A stretch of DNA of 64,000 nucleotides from Geitlerinema sp. PCC 7407 (lineage in GTDB: Bacteria > Cyanobacteriota > Cyanobacteriia > PCC-7407): assembly GCF_000317045.1 (NCBI RefSeq), contig NC_019703.1:1848501-1912500 (forward strand). The letters are read 5' to 3'. Below the pieces are notes generated by a model. That model worked only from the letters and a program-made list of their open reading frames with translations. It was not told where the DNA came from and did no database searches. The translations under genes and the position numbers were made by a program. Positions 34,826-43,674 of the stretch are shown here, piece after piece (the stretch's first letter is position 1; every line of letters begins with the position of its first letter).

Positions 34826-35725
34826 CTAAGCCGTCGTCTTTGCCTGGGGCTTTTCAATCCCCTTCAGGCCATTGAGGAACATCGGCACAAACCGCTCCAT
34901 GAAAGCTTGAGGATCGCGCTTCCAAACACGCTGCGCTGCGGTCAGACGGGTGATCTGCAAATCCGGCGCCAGCAGCGTTTGGGGCAGGCGCTCCATCAGG
35001 TACTGTGGCCGCTGCCAGACCGGTAGCGTATTGGCGATTTCCAGCAAATGGCTGACCCGCCGCAGCTCGGCCCCCAGGGTAATATCCATCCCGGCCTCAA
35101 ACGCTGCCTGCTCGATCGCTGCGTAGCGCTGCTTCGCGGCTTCCACTTTCTGGCGATGAGCTGGGCTTTTTTCTGCATACTGGGCCAGCCAGCGATTGCC
35201 CCAGCGCACGTGACCCGCCTCCTCCGGCAGAATGCGGGCGATCGTCTCGTAGATAGCCTGATTTTCAGCGGTGTCGGGTGCTGCCTTGAGGGCGTGAAGG
35301 TGGGCTGAGAAATACTCGCAGCCGCGCTTTTCGGTGACATTAATCGCCGCGAGAGACGAGATCACAAAGTCATCCAGGCGATTTTCGGGGTCTTGGCCCT
35401 CCCCGTCCAGCAGTCGCTCAAACTCGTCAATGTAGGAGGCACCGAGGGGCGTACCGACCTCTGCGCCCAGATCTACCAGCAAGTCAGTCAGCCACATGGC
35501 GTGCCGCGCCTCATCAGAAACGTGGCGCGATAAATCGCGAACCAGCTCCTTGGGTTGGCCGTTGAGCTGCTCGATCAGGTTCGTCAGGTCTTTGCAGCTG
35601 CGTTGCTCGCTGTAGCGGTACCGGTTCAGGGTAATCAAATGAATTTCGCGATCGCGCACGACCCCAGCCATCACGTCACGGGCACTCAGGGTATTGCGCA
35701 GCTTGCGCGGGTAGGCAACGGTCAT
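34826..35725 (-). CDS. Ferritin-like domain protein
   Basis: A 299-residue all-helical protein with a ferritin-like pattern of carboxylate-histidine motifs: HVSDEARHAMW near residue 70, EKRGCEYFSAH near 133 and LPEEAGHVRWG near 166. These E-x-x-H pairs fit a di-iron site in a four-helix bundle, but the reaction is unknown; related folds include hydroxylases. A C-terminal part of about 90 residues follows, with VWKRDPQAFMERF. It lies downstream of glnA, separated by a terminator. Confidence 0.8.
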   Translation of the reverse strand: MTVAYPRKLRNTLSARDVMAGVVRDREIHLITLNRYRYSEQRSCKDLTNLIEQLNGQPKELVRDLSRHVSDEARHAMWLTDLLVDLGAEVGTPLGASYIDEFERLLDGEGQDPENRLDDFVISSLAAINVTEKRGCEYFSAHLHALKAAPDTAENQAIYETIARILPEEAGHVRWGNRWLAQYAEKSPAHRQKVEAAKQRYAAIEQAAFEAGMDITLGAELRRVSHLLEIANTLPVWQRPQYLMERLPQTLLAPDLQITRLTAAQRVWKRDPQAFMERFVPMFLNGLKGIEKPQAKTTA

Positions 35726-35794
35726 GTTTTATGGACTTTTGTAAACAGCCATTTTGATCCTAGCGCGGCCTCTTGGGGAAAAAAGGCCCAATTA

Positions 35795-35824
35795 AAAAGC
35801 AGCCGCCCGAAGGCGACTGCTTTT
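35795..35824 (-). terminator. Terminator downstream of glnA
   Basis: AAAAGCAGCCGCC (35795-35807) and GGCGACTGCTTTT (35812-35824) form a stem with one mismatch and a 4-base loop. Read on the minus strand it ends in a T run, 40 bases beyond the glnA stop, and should isolate glnA from the ferritin-like gene. Confidence 0.75.
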
Positions 35825-35865
35825 GGAGCTCTCAGCCTAGGCTGAGGCACTCAAACTGCCACGTT

Positions 35866-37287
35866 TTAGCAGTCGTAGTACAGCGCGAACTCGTAGGGGT
35901 GAGGACGCAGACGCATCGGGTTCACCTCGTTGTCGAGCTTGTACTCGATCCAGTTGTTGATGAAGTCTTCAGTGAAGACGCCACCCGCGGTCAAGAACTC
36001 GTGGTCTGCTTCCAGAGCCTTCAGCGCGTCCAGCAGAGAGCCAGGCGTCGAAGGAATCTTCGCCAGCTCCTCAGGGCTCAGGTCGTAGATGTCCACATCC
36101 AGCGGATCGCCCGGATCAATCTCGTTCTTGATCCCGTCGATACCGGCGCACAGCATTGCTGCGAAAGCCAGGTAGGGGTTGCAGGTTGCGTCGGGGCAAC
36201 GGAACTCAAGGCGCTTGGCCTTGGGATTGGTGCCCGACAGCGGGATCCGGATGGAAGCAGAGCGGTTGCCCTGGGAGTAAGCCAGGTTCACAGGTGCCTC
36301 AAAGCCCGGCACCAAGCGCTTGTAGGAGTTGGTGGTGGGGTTGGTGAGGGCGAGCAGGGCAGGAGCGTGCTTCAGGATACCGCCGATGTAGTGCAGCGCC
36401 ATTTTGCTGAGGTTGGCGTAGTCGTCACCCCAGAACAGCGGCTGGCCATCCTTCCAGATGGACTGGTGGGTGTGCATGCCGGAGCCGTTGTCGTTGAAGA
36501 GGGGCTTGGGCATGAAAGTAACGGTCTTGCCGTACTTCTTGGCGACGTTCTTGATGACGTACTTGTAGGTCATCAGGTGGTCGGCAGCGCGCACCAGCGT
36601 GTCGAAGCGGAAGCCAAGCTCGTTCTGGCCACCGGTCGCGACTTCGTGGTGGTGCTTCTCGATGGGGACGCCGCACTCTGCCATGGTCAGCAGCATTTCG
36701 GTGCGGATGTCCTGGGCGGTGTCAGTGGGAGCAACGGGGAAGTAGCCTTCTTTGTAGCGAGGCTTGTAACCCAGGTTTCCACCGGGCTCTTCCTTGCCGG
36801 AGTTCCAGCGACCTTCGACGGAGTCTACGTAGTAGTAGCTCTTGTTCTCGCTTTGGTCGTAACGAACGTCGTCGAAGATAAAGAATTCTGCTTCAGGGCC
36901 GACGAAAGCGGTGTCGCCAATGCCGGTGGAGCTTAGGTAGTCGATGGCCTTGCGGGCAATGGTCCGGGGGCAGCGGTTGTACCACTCACCGGTGCGAGGC
37001 TCTTTGATGCTGCAGATCATGCTGAGGGTGGGCTCAGCCATGAAGGGGTCGATCCACGCCGTGGTGGGGTCCGGCACCATGGACATGTCGGATTCGTTGA
37101 TGGCTTTCCAACCCCGGATGCTGGAGCCGTCGAAGGGCACGCCTTCGTCAAAGGAGGACTCGTCGATCTGGTCGTAGTAGAACGAGCAGTGCTGCCAGAT
37201 GCCTGGCATGTCAATGAACTTGAGGTCAATGATCTTAATGCCTTTCTCTTTGATCAGGCTCAAGACTTCTTGTGGGGTTTCAGGCAT
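35866..37287 (-). CDS. glnA: Glutamine synthetase, type I
   Basis: GlnA makes glutamine from glutamate, ammonia and ATP, the main route of ammonium assimilation. The 473-residue dodecameric type I enzyme has the N-terminal beta-grasp with [11 protein letters not shown], the catalytic [10 protein letters not shown], the nucleotide region and [10 protein letters not shown]-type motif (here [11 protein letters not shown]), and NRSASIRIP. The loop [15 protein letters not shown] holds the tyrosine that is adenylylated in enterobacteria; cyanobacterial enzymes are instead blocked by small inactivating factors, none of which I see encoded here. It has its own terminator. Confidence 0.98.
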   Translation of the reverse strand: MPETPQEVLSLIKEKGIKIIDLKFIDMPGIWQHCSFYYDQIDESSFDEGVPFDGSSIRGWKAINESDMSMVPDPTTAWIDPFMAEPTLSMICSIKEPRTGEWYNRCPRTIARKAIDYLSSTGIGDTAFVGPEAEFFIFDDVRYDQSENKSYYYVDSVEGRWNSGKEEPGGNLGYKPRYKEGYFPVAPTDTAQDIRTEMLLTMAECGVPIEKHHHEVATGGQNELGFRFDTLVRAADHLMTYKYVIKNVAKKYGKTVTFMPKPLFNDNGSGMHTHQSIWKDGQPLFWGDDYANLSKMALHYIGGILKHAPALLALTNPTTNSYKRLVPGFEAPVNLAYSQGNRSASIRIPLSGTNPKAKRLEFRCPDATCNPYLAFAAMLCAGIDGIKNEIDPGDPLDVDIYDLSPEELAKIPSTPGSLLDALKALEADHEFLTAGGVFTEDFINNWIEYKLDNEVNPMRLRPHPYEFALYYDC

Positions 37288-37338
37288 GAACTACTCCTTA
37301 TCGATGGGCTGACTCAACAATCAGGGAGGGAAACATCC

Positions 37339-37344
37339 ACTATA
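37339..37344 (-). promoter_or_regulatory. -10 box of glnA
   Basis: On the minus strand TATAGT lies 52 bases upstream of the glnA start codon. No clear -35 box or canonical NtcA site sits at the right spacing above it, so this is a weak assignment. Confidence 0.35.
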
Positions 37345-37809
37345 CGTTCTTTGGAAACGCCAGCGAACAGCAATTTTCACAGAAGGGGCGGGCGATCGCA
37401 GCGATTAAATGAGCTACGTCGCGAGGGACTGTGCTTGCTCTGGTTGGGAGCAAGGGGAGCTTGCTGTCAATCGGCGGTGGGGATACCTGATGAAGGAAGT
37501 GCCCGCGTTGGTCGTGGCCCAGACTGATGATTTGGGCTGGGTTGGATGGGCTTAGTGGAAAAGCCCCGCTGAGCGATCGCCCACCGTCCATGGGTTGTAA
37601 TTGAACGGTTCTGAATCATCCTATGGATTGGTTTGGCGACATTTTGTATCAACCAATACAAAACGAGGCTGCCTCGGCAAAACTTCAGGGCGATCGCGCA
37701 GATGATTTAAACCCTCTGGACCTGCTAGAGGCTTTTTGGTCAAGAAAGTTAAAAAATGTATCTTGTTTTACAGAATCGCGGAGTCAACAGGCGATCGCTG
37801 CCTAGAATA

Positions 37810-37823
37810 GTAGCCATGGCTAC
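37810..37823. promoter_or_regulatory. 14-base palindrome near a -10 box
   Basis: GTAGCCATGGCTAC is a perfect palindrome lying just after TAGAAT (37803-37808) and 25 bases before the small gene at 37848. If TAGAAT is the -10 box, the palindrome covers the transcription start and could be an operator. Confidence 0.35.
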
Positions 37824-37847
37824 CGTTTAGAGTTCGGGGTTCTTCCC

Positions 37848-38093
37848 ATGACATTGGGCAACATCGATCGGCAAGAAGCGCTCCAGTATCGGCCTGGACA
37901 AAGGGTCGAGCTAAAGCAGCGTCCCGGCACGTTTGACGTGATCGCAGCCTACGATTCGGAGATGGTGCCGCCGATTACCCTTGAGAATGACCCCCAGCCG
38001 CGCTACCCCGAAGAACTCTCTGTCTGCTCCAATCAGCGCCGTCTCGGATGGTTGGCTTTCGGAGATTCGTTTCAGATGCAGCGCTCTGCCTAA
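37848..38093 (+). CDS. Small hypothetical protein, 81 aa
   Basis: I do not recognise this 81-residue frame. It starts MTLGNIDRQEALQYRPGQ and contains a short beta-type stretch (YRPGQRVELKQRPGTFDVI), which could be an SH3-like barrel, followed by YPEELSVC. It has no membrane segment. Support for being real comes from a TAGAAT box and palindrome upstream, a HIP1-free but normal GC content, and a strong terminator 118 bases after its stop. It could also be chance. Confidence 0.45.
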   Translation: MTLGNIDRQEALQYRPGQRVELKQRPGTFDVIAAYDSEMVPPITLENDPQPRYPEELSVCSNQRRLGWLAFGDSFQMQRSA

Positions 38094-38758
38094 ACGCGGC
38101 GCCTCTGGCACGTTCTGCTACTAGCTTGACGTTGTGAAATATGTGCTAGTGGCTTAGAAGCAATTGCTTTCTGGGGCCTGACTCCCATAGCTATTGCATA
38201 CAAAATTCTCTAAAAACAAGCGGCCCATTGCTCGTGAAGGCAGATGGGCCGCTTGTTTTTGAAAATCAGGCTCGTTAGCGACTTAAGGTTAATTTCGGTT
38301 TTCTAGGTTTTGTATCCTGCTGCATTTTTGTAGGCGGGCCACCTTGGATGCATAGGAATGAATGGAGGCGATCGCCGGGCTGAAGCCTCGACAGTTTTAA
38401 GAAAAATAACAATTATTCATTTGAATCCCTCTGAAGCTGAAACCATCTCAATCAGGGGAACGCCGCGTGATAAACTTGACCCTGGATTCTCCAAGCGGAA
38501 AAACCCGATAAAAGGCTGTGGGTAAAGCTTTCAGCGGTGCGATCGCCTAACGTTGATAGAGCACTCCCCCGCCAAGTGGATATAAACTTTGGGAATCCCC
38601 TGGACTGAGTGCACTTCTGTTTCAGGCCAGGTCCGAGGCAAACTGACCCCAGTTCACCAAAGTTTACAAATGTTCTCAGTTGAAAACTTGATTGAGACAT
38701 GGGGGGGTCAGATATTAGTAACTTGCTGATAGGAATCAACTGTTGGGAGAAGGATTTT
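38094..38758. other. Intergenic region upstream of apcF
   Basis: About 665 bases with a strong 17-bp terminator near the left end (38212-38260) and the presumed apcF promoter at the right end. The right 300 bases are mixed in composition with one HIP1 site near 38368 and another near 38540. No protein likeness was seen in any frame. Confidence 0.45.
38212..38260. terminator. Strong bidirectional terminator
   Basis: Two perfect 17-base arms, AAAAACAAGCGGCCCAT (38212-38228) and ATGGGCCGCTTGTTTTT (38244-38260), flank a 15-base loop. The arms end in A and T runs, so it should stop transcription from either side. The nearest gene to its left is the 81-residue frame that ends at 38093. Confidence 0.88.
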
Positions 38759-39268
38759 ATGCGGGACGCTGTAACGAGCCTGATCGCAAACTATGACATC
38801 AAGGGACGTTACCTGGACCGAGACGCGATTGACACGCTGAAATCGTATTTTGGTAGCGGCATGGCCCGCGTTCAGGTGGCTGCTTCTATCAATGCCGATG
38901 CTGCTGCCATTGTGAAGCAGGCAGGCTCTCAGCTTTTTGAAGTCGTCCCTGAACTGATCCGCCCCGGCGGAAATGCCTACACGACTCGTCGCTATGCTGC
39001 TTGTCTGCGGGACATGGACTACTACCTGCGCTATGCGACCTATGCGCTGGTGGCGGGCGATACGGATGTGCTCGATGAGCGCGTCCTGGAAGGGCTGCGG
39101 GAAACCTACAACTCTCTGGGTGTGCCCATCGGTCCGACGGTGCAGGGCATCCAGATCATGAAGGAAATCGTGAAGGAGCGGGCTGCGAAGGCCGGAATTG
39201 CTGACACGTCCTTTGTGGACCAGCCCTTTGACTATATGACTCGGGAGCTGAGCGAGAAGAACCTGTAA
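38759..39268 (+). CDS. apcF: Allophycocyanin beta-18 subunit
   Basis: ApcF replaces the usual beta subunit in one trimer of the phycobilisome core, next to the linker ApcE, and shapes the terminal emitter that passes energy to the photosystems. The 169-residue product begins MRDAVTSLIANYDIKGRYLD, which separates it from ApcB, and has the chromophore cysteine in AACLRDMDYYLRYATYAL. An ATG at 38759 gives the family length; earlier in-frame starts are not conserved. It is encoded alone, as usual, with a palindromic terminator 40 bases downstream. Confidence 0.96.
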   Translation: MRDAVTSLIANYDIKGRYLDRDAIDTLKSYFGSGMARVQVAASINADAAAIVKQAGSQLFEVVPELIRPGGNAYTTRRYAACLRDMDYYLRYATYALVAGDTDVLDERVLEGLRETYNSLGVPIGPTVQGIQIMKEIVKERAAKAGIADTSFVDQPFDYMTRELSEKNL

Positions 39269-39309
39269 GAGGGTGCGATCGCCTGCTGCATTCCCCAAAT
39301 AGAGAAGTG

Positions 39310-39333
39310 AAAAGTCCGCCTAGGCGGACTTTT
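39310..39333 (+). terminator. Terminator of apcF
   Basis: AAAAGTCCGCC (39310-39320) and GGCGGACTTTT (39323-39333) are perfect complements separated by two bases, and T-rich sequence follows. It lies about 40 bases after the apcF stop. Confidence 0.85.
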
Positions 39334-39365
39334 GTGTGTTTGAGCCTAGGAGCCTCGGAGCGACG

Positions 39366-40283
39366 ATGCAAGTATCTAGGAGCGATCGCCCGTTTACTGG
39401 TCCCCAAGAGACGCTGCTGGTGACGGGCGCCAGCGGCTTTTTGGGCTGGAATTTGTGTCAGCAAGCGGCCCAGCGGTGGCGGGTCGTGGGAACCTATGGC
39501 GCTCACCCTGTGGCGATCGCTGGCGTAGAAATGCGGCCGGTGGATCTGACGGATGAGGGGGCGATCGCCGCTCTGATGGCGTCTGTGCAGCCTGCGGCGG
39601 TGATCCATCTGGCGGCCCAGTCGAGCCCCAATATCTGTCAGCGATCGCCGGAGGTGTCGCATCGAATTAATGTGGATGCTGCGGTGCTGCTGGCGAAACT
39701 GTGCGCCGATCGCGCGATTCCGCTGGTCTTTACCTCGACGGACTTGGTGTTTGACGGACGGCGATCGCCCTACCGAGAAGCAGATCCGGTGAATCCGATC
39801 AGCGTGTACGGCGAGCAAAAAGCCATCGCTGAGGAGAAAATCTTGAGCCTTTATCCGCGGGCGGCGGTGTGCCGGATGCCTTTGATGTTTGGCGAGGCGG
39901 GGCCGGTGGCCAAAAGCTTCTTGCAGTGGATGCTAGAGACCCTGCGATCGGGCCAGGAGCTGGCGCTGTTTACGGACGAATTTCGCACGCCGGTCAGCGG
40001 AAGGGCGGCCGTTCAGGGACTGCTCCTGGCCCTCCAGCAGGGCGTCAGCGGCCTGCTCCATCTGGGCGGCCCCGAACGCATTGCGCGCTACGAGTTTGGG
40101 CAGCGCTTGGCTGAAGTGATGGATCTGCCGAGGGACTTGATCCGGCCCTGCTCCCAGGCCTCTGTGGCGTCGGCTGCTCCTCGGCCTGCCGATGTTTCCT
40201 TGGTCAGTACCCAGGCCTTTGGGCTGGGCTATCGGCCCCAGCCGCTGCTGGCGGAGTTAACAGCACTGCGGGGACGCGTTTAG
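39366..40283 (+). CDS. NAD-dependent epimerase/dehydratase, RmlD-like
   Basis: An extended SDR protein of 305 residues (ATG at 39366). It has the cofactor loop VTGASGFLGWNL near residue 20, HLAAQSSPN, FTSTDLVFDGRRSPYRE and the catalytic YGEQKA motif (YxxxK), then the substrate-domain stretch TPVSGRAAVQGLL. The pattern is that of dTDP-4-dehydrorhamnose reductase-like proteins, but no other rhamnose genes are nearby, so the nucleotide sugar is unknown. The next gene follows after 2 bases. Confidence 0.88.
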   Translation: MQVSRSDRPFTGPQETLLVTGASGFLGWNLCQQAAQRWRVVGTYGAHPVAIAGVEMRPVDLTDEGAIAALMASVQPAAVIHLAAQSSPNICQRSPEVSHRINVDAAVLLAKLCADRAIPLVFTSTDLVFDGRRSPYREADPVNPISVYGEQKAIAEEKILSLYPRAAVCRMPLMFGEAGPVAKSFLQWMLETLRSGQELALFTDEFRTPVSGRAAVQGLLLALQQGVSGLLHLGGPERIARYEFGQRLAEVMDLPRDLIRPCSQASVASAAPRPADVSLVSTQAFGLGYRPQPLLAELTALRGRV

Positions 40284-40285
40284 CA

Positions 40286-41515
40286 ATGGTACAGACTGAT
40301 GAGCCAGTGATTGTGATTGGTGGCGGGGCGGCGGGGTTTTTTGGGGCGATCGCCTGTGCCGAGGCCCATCCCGATCGTCACGTGATCCTGCTGGAGGCGG
40401 GCCAGCAGCCCTTGGGCAAGGTGCGCATTTCCGGCGGTGGCCGCTGTAATGTCACCCACGCCTGCTTCGAGCCAGGGGCGCTGGTGCAAAACTATCCTCG
40501 GGGCGGCAAAGCCCTGCGGGGGCCGTTTACGCGCTTCCAGCCCAAGGATACGGTGGCGTGGTTTCAGCGGCGGGGTGTGACCCTCAAAACCGAAGCCGAC
40601 GGGCGCATGTTTCCCGTCACCGACAGCTCGGAGACCATTGTGGAGTGCTTGTGGCAAGGGGCGCGGCGATCGGGCGTCGAGATCCGCCTGGGGTCGCCTG
40701 TAGTGGCCGTGGAGCCTCAAGCAGCGGGCTTTGAGGTTGCCCTGCGATCGGGCGATCGCCTTCGGTGCGATCGTCTCCTGCTGGCCACCGGCAGCCAGCC
40801 CCAGGGCCACCGGATCGCCCAGAGCCTAGGGCACCACATTGAGCCTCCGGTCCCCTCTCTCTTTACCTTCAATGTTCCTGATCCTGCGCTGCGAGCTTTG
40901 GCCGGAGTTGCGCTGGACGCGGCCCATCTGCGCCTCAGCCTCGGCACCCAAAAATTTGAACAGACGGGGCCGCTCTTGGTGACCCACTGGGGCCTGAGCG
41001 GACCAGCGGTGCTCAAGCTGTCGGCCTGGGCCGCGCGATCGCTCCACGAGTGTCGCTACCAGACCACGCTGCAAATCAACTGGCTGCCCGGCGAAAACCT
41101 GGAAACGGCTCGCCAGAGGCTGCTAGAGGCGCGATCGCAAATGCCCCAGCGCACCCTGAGTGCCCATCGCCCCGTGGCCCTGCCGCGCCGCCTGTGGGAC
41201 TATCTCCTAGGCCGCGCCCAGCTCCAGCTCGATGCTCGCTGGGCAGAGCTGTCCAATAAAAGCCTCAATCACCTCGCCCTAGAGCTCGTCCAGGGCCAGT
41301 ACCCAATTCGCGGCAAAAGCACCTTCAAAGAAGAGTTCGTGACTTGTGGCGGCGTCTCGCTCAAGGAAGTCAACTTCAAAACCCTCGAGAGTCGCCTGTG
41401 CCCCGGCCTCTACTTCGCCGGCGAAGTGCTCGACATTGACGGCGTCACCGGCGGCTTCAATTTCCAAAGCGCCTGGACAACGGCTTGGCTAGCGGGGCAG
41501 GCCATGGGCAACTGA
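40286..41515 (+). CDS. NAD(P)/FAD-dependent oxidoreductase, HI0933/BaiN family
   Basis: A 409-residue flavoprotein. It begins with the FAD-binding VIGGGAAGFFGAIACAE and has the family signature GKVRISGGGRCNVTHAC, followed by DGRMFPVTDSSETIVECL. The C-terminus has GGVSLKEVNFKTLESRLCPG and GLYFAGEVLDIDGVTGGFN, typical of HI0933-like proteins such as BaiN. A member acts in bile acid metabolism in gut bacteria, but cyanobacterial substrates are unknown. It starts 2 bases after the RmlD-like gene, so they are co-transcribed. Confidence 0.93.
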   Translation: MVQTDEPVIVIGGGAAGFFGAIACAEAHPDRHVILLEAGQQPLGKVRISGGGRCNVTHACFEPGALVQNYPRGGKALRGPFTRFQPKDTVAWFQRRGVTLKTEADGRMFPVTDSSETIVECLWQGARRSGVEIRLGSPVVAVEPQAAGFEVALRSGDRLRCDRLLLATGSQPQGHRIAQSLGHHIEPPVPSLFTFNVPDPALRALAGVALDAAHLRLSLGTQKFEQTGPLLVTHWGLSGPAVLKLSAWAARSLHECRYQTTLQINWLPGENLETARQRLLEARSQMPQRTLSAHRPVALPRRLWDYLLGRAQLQLDARWAELSNKSLNHLALELVQGQYPIRGKSTFKEEFVTCGGVSLKEVNFKTLESRLCPGLYFAGEVLDIDGVTGGFNFQSAWTTAWLAGQAMGN

Positions 41516-41667
41516 CCCACTCTCAGGACTACCCGATCGGACAGCATAGAGCGTCCTGCTGCGACATTCAACGCTGTCGCGAAGCCTGTTCGTTGTTCAT
41601 AGGCGTTTGTTTGTGCACGTCGGAGCGGCCAGAGGGCCGCTGTTCCCACAAGACCTTAGAAGTGCCT

Positions 41668-42420
41668 CTAGAGAAAGCCTTCCTGCTCTAGCTCTTCGAT
41701 GATTTGCAGGGCTCGGGCGTCACCGACCTTGAGCAGCGAGGCTTTGGCGTCTTCCTGAACCCCCACGTCTTCGTCTTCGACTAGGGCCTCGATCAGGCCA
41801 TCAATGGCCCCTGCGTAGATGGCATTAGACGGGAGCTCGCGGCAGATTTGGCCCAGGGACCAGGCGCAGTTGCTGCGCACCACGGGCATGGGGTCCTTCA
41901 GCAGCGCCTGAATCAGCGCAGGAACCGCTCCAACCGCAGTTTCGTAGTCCACTTCGGCCATCTGACCGAGGGAGCTGGCAGCCCAGAGGCGCACGGCGGC
42001 AATGTCGGTTTTGAGGGCGTTCAAAAGAGGATGCAGGGAGCGGCGATCGCGGCAGTTACCCAAGGCCCACACAACCCCCTTTCGGACGTAGCCGTTCCAG
42101 TCGCGCTTGAGCTGGTCAATCAGCGGATCCACGGCGGAAGCGTCAGGGTTGCGGCCTAGGGCGTAGGCGGCGCTCACGCGAACCAAGGGGCAGGCATCGG
42201 TCAACAAACCGATCAAAGGCGAAACGGCCCGCGCGTCCTGAAGTTCGCAGAAGGCGCGCGCAGCTAGCATCCGCTGGGACTTGTCCGGCGAGTGCAGCAG
42301 CGCCAGCATCAGATCCGGGTCGGGTCTGGCGGTTTCCTCGTCTACCGGGCCAAGCTTGTCGAGCGGACTTTCTAAGCTTTCGTCAGCGTCTAAAACGCTC
42401 AGATCTTCATCGTCGTACAT
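41668..42420 (-). CDS. HEAT-repeat protein
   Basis: A 250-residue protein with an acidic N-terminal tail of about 30 residues and then five or six HEAT-like repeats of about 31 residues. Examples are DARAVSPLIGLLTDACPLVR, DASAVDPLIDQLKRDWNGYVR and DRRSLHPLLNALKTD, each followed by an AAYALG- or WALGN-type helix. Such repeats resemble those of phycobilin lyases of the CpcE type, but also occur in scaffolds, and no lyase-specific residue is evident. The nearby apcF does not prove a phycobilisome role. Confidence 0.85.
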   Translation of the reverse strand: MYDDEDLSVLDADESLESPLDKLGPVDEETARPDPDLMLALLHSPDKSQRMLAARAFCELQDARAVSPLIGLLTDACPLVRVSAAYALGRNPDASAVDPLIDQLKRDWNGYVRKGVVWALGNCRDRRSLHPLLNALKTDIAAVRLWAASSLGQMAEVDYETAVGAVPALIQALLKDPMPVVRSNCAWSLGQICRELPSNAIYAGAIDGLIEALVEDEDVGVQEDAKASLLKVGDARALQIIEELEQEGFL

Positions 42421-42641
42421 ACCTGTACTTTACCAAAACCTGTGCTCCTAAAAAGCCCTCTGTCAGGCTTTGCTTCTGGAGAGCGATAAGAGTGCAATCG
42501 CTGATGGGGCAAAGGATTACTCAGAAAGTTAAGAAAACTTAAATTTGTTGTCCTGATCCCTGCTCACTGTTTGTGATTTGGTATGCTACGGCACACTGCT
42601 ATGCACTGATTCTGTCCAGCGTACGTCTAGTGGGGTCAATC

Positions 42642-43598
42642 GTGACAACGGATTACCTAGAGCCTTATCGCCGTCTTGCTCGTTCCATTCGCTTTGTGCC
42701 GCCCCAGTGGCCCAAGGAGCGCTCCTATGGGACTTTAACGGAGCCCGCGACGCTAAAGCCTCTGCCAGCAGCGTCCTCTCAGACTCCCGCAGGAACGGCC
42801 ATGGCGGAGGAGCCGGTGGGACCACCGGTGGATCCGTTCGTGCACGTTGATGCTTTGATCCAGGGGGCGGTGACCCAGCAGACGGTCCTGCCGGTGGTGT
42901 ATCAGATTCCGGAGAATCCGGGCGATCGCATTGCGCGGCTGTCCCAGGCAGCGCCAGCGCCTGCGGAGGCTGCAGTGTCTATGCCCAAGTTCCCCAACCC
43001 AGACGACTATCGCGAGATCGATCCGGCGGCGATCGCCCCGCCAGCAGCCCCTGCTCCAGAGCCCGAAGCCAAAACCCCTGAAGCGCCTGCGGCTGTGCCG
43101 GAGCCGGAAGTGGCGTCTAAACCAGCGGCAGTGGAAGAGCCGATCGCCCCAGAACCCGTCGCAGAAGCGCCGGTTGCTGAAGAAGCGGTTGTTATAGAAG
43201 AACCGGCTGCCGAAGCGCCCGCAGCGGCGATCGCGCCTGAGCCAGAACCGGTTGCAGAACCCGCTGCCGAAGCGCCAGTTGCTGAAGAATCTGCGCCTGA
43301 GCCGGTAGCGACAGCCGAGGCACCTGCGGAAGCAGCGGCGATCGCTCCTGAAGCGCCCTCTGAGCCCGTGGCTGAAACTGCGCCCGAGCCGATCGCTGAA
43401 GCGCCTGCTGAGGCGGCGCCTGAACCGGTGGCTGATGCCACTGAGCCCGCGCCGTCGACAACCCGCACCTCCCGCTCCACCAAAGCCAGCCGCACCAAAA
43501 CTCAGTCCAAGGCCGAGTCTAACGGTACAGACAAGCGTTCCTCCCAAGGCTTTGGGGCATCCTCCTCGCGCCGCTCCTCCAAGCGCAAGTCTCGTTAA
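42642..43598 (+). CDS. Ala/Pro/Glu-rich protein
   Basis: The frame encodes about 318 residues from a GTG at 42642 (VTTDYLEPYRRL). The first 90 residues are mixed and hold RSIRFVPPQWP and HVDALIQGAV. From about residue 120 to 255 the protein is almost entirely Ala, Pro, Glu and Val with repeats such as EAPAEAAPEPVA, which should be extended and acidic. The last 50 residues are rich in Ser, Thr, Arg and Lys and strongly basic. This charge-split design may bind nucleic acid or a surface. An ATG at 42573 is another possible start. A clear terminator follows. Confidence 0.7.
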   Translation: MTTDYLEPYRRLARSIRFVPPQWPKERSYGTLTEPATLKPLPAASSQTPAGTAMAEEPVGPPVDPFVHVDALIQGAVTQQTVLPVVYQIPENPGDRIARLSQAAPAPAEAAVSMPKFPNPDDYREIDPAAIAPPAAPAPEPEAKTPEAPAAVPEPEVASKPAAVEEPIAPEPVAEAPVAEEAVVIEEPAAEAPAAAIAPEPEPVAEPAAEAPVAEESAPEPVATAEAPAEAAAIAPEAPSEPVAETAPEPIAEAPAEAAPEPVADATEPAPSTTRTSRSTKASRTKTQSKAESNGTDKRSSQGFGASSSRRSSKRKSR

Positions 43599-43643
43599 CC
43601 GTGACATCTCGCAGCTAGCAAACACTGCGTAAACGGCGATCGC

Positions 43644-43671
43644 CCCCAGACCAAAATCTGGGGGTTTTTTG
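43644..43671 (+). terminator. Terminator of Ala/Pro/Glu-rich gene
   Basis: CCCCCAGA (43644-43651) pairs with TCTGGGGG (43658-43665) around a 6-base loop and is followed by six T residues, a textbook intrinsic terminator 45 bases after the stop. Confidence 0.88.
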
Positions 43672-43674
43672 TGT

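Larger units (their letters stand above)
37288..37847. other. Intergenic region upstream of glnA
   Basis: About 560 bases between divergent glnA and a small open frame. It holds a -10-like box for glnA at 37339-37344 (TATAGT on the minus strand). An imperfect NtcA-like GTA-N8-AAT on the minus strand lies about 60 bases further up, too far for a standard NtcA-activated promoter. A 60-codon frame at 37623-37805 has no recognisable likeness. No glutamine riboswitch core was found. Confidence 0.4.

Noticed and set aside
37381-37425. NtcA site controlling glnA
   Set aside because: The nearest match is GTA-N8-AAT and lies about 60 bases above the -10 box, not the usual 22-23 bases, so it is not reported as a feature.
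37623-37805. 60-codon frame upstream of the 81-residue gene
   Set aside because: No protein likeness, no clear ribosome binding site, and it runs across a HIP1-rich non-coding stretch.
43007-43498. Ser/Gly/Ala-rich antisense frame in the Ala/Pro/Glu-rich gene
   Set aside because: It is the complement of repeated GCx/CCx/GAx codons and disappears when the sense frame is taken as coding.
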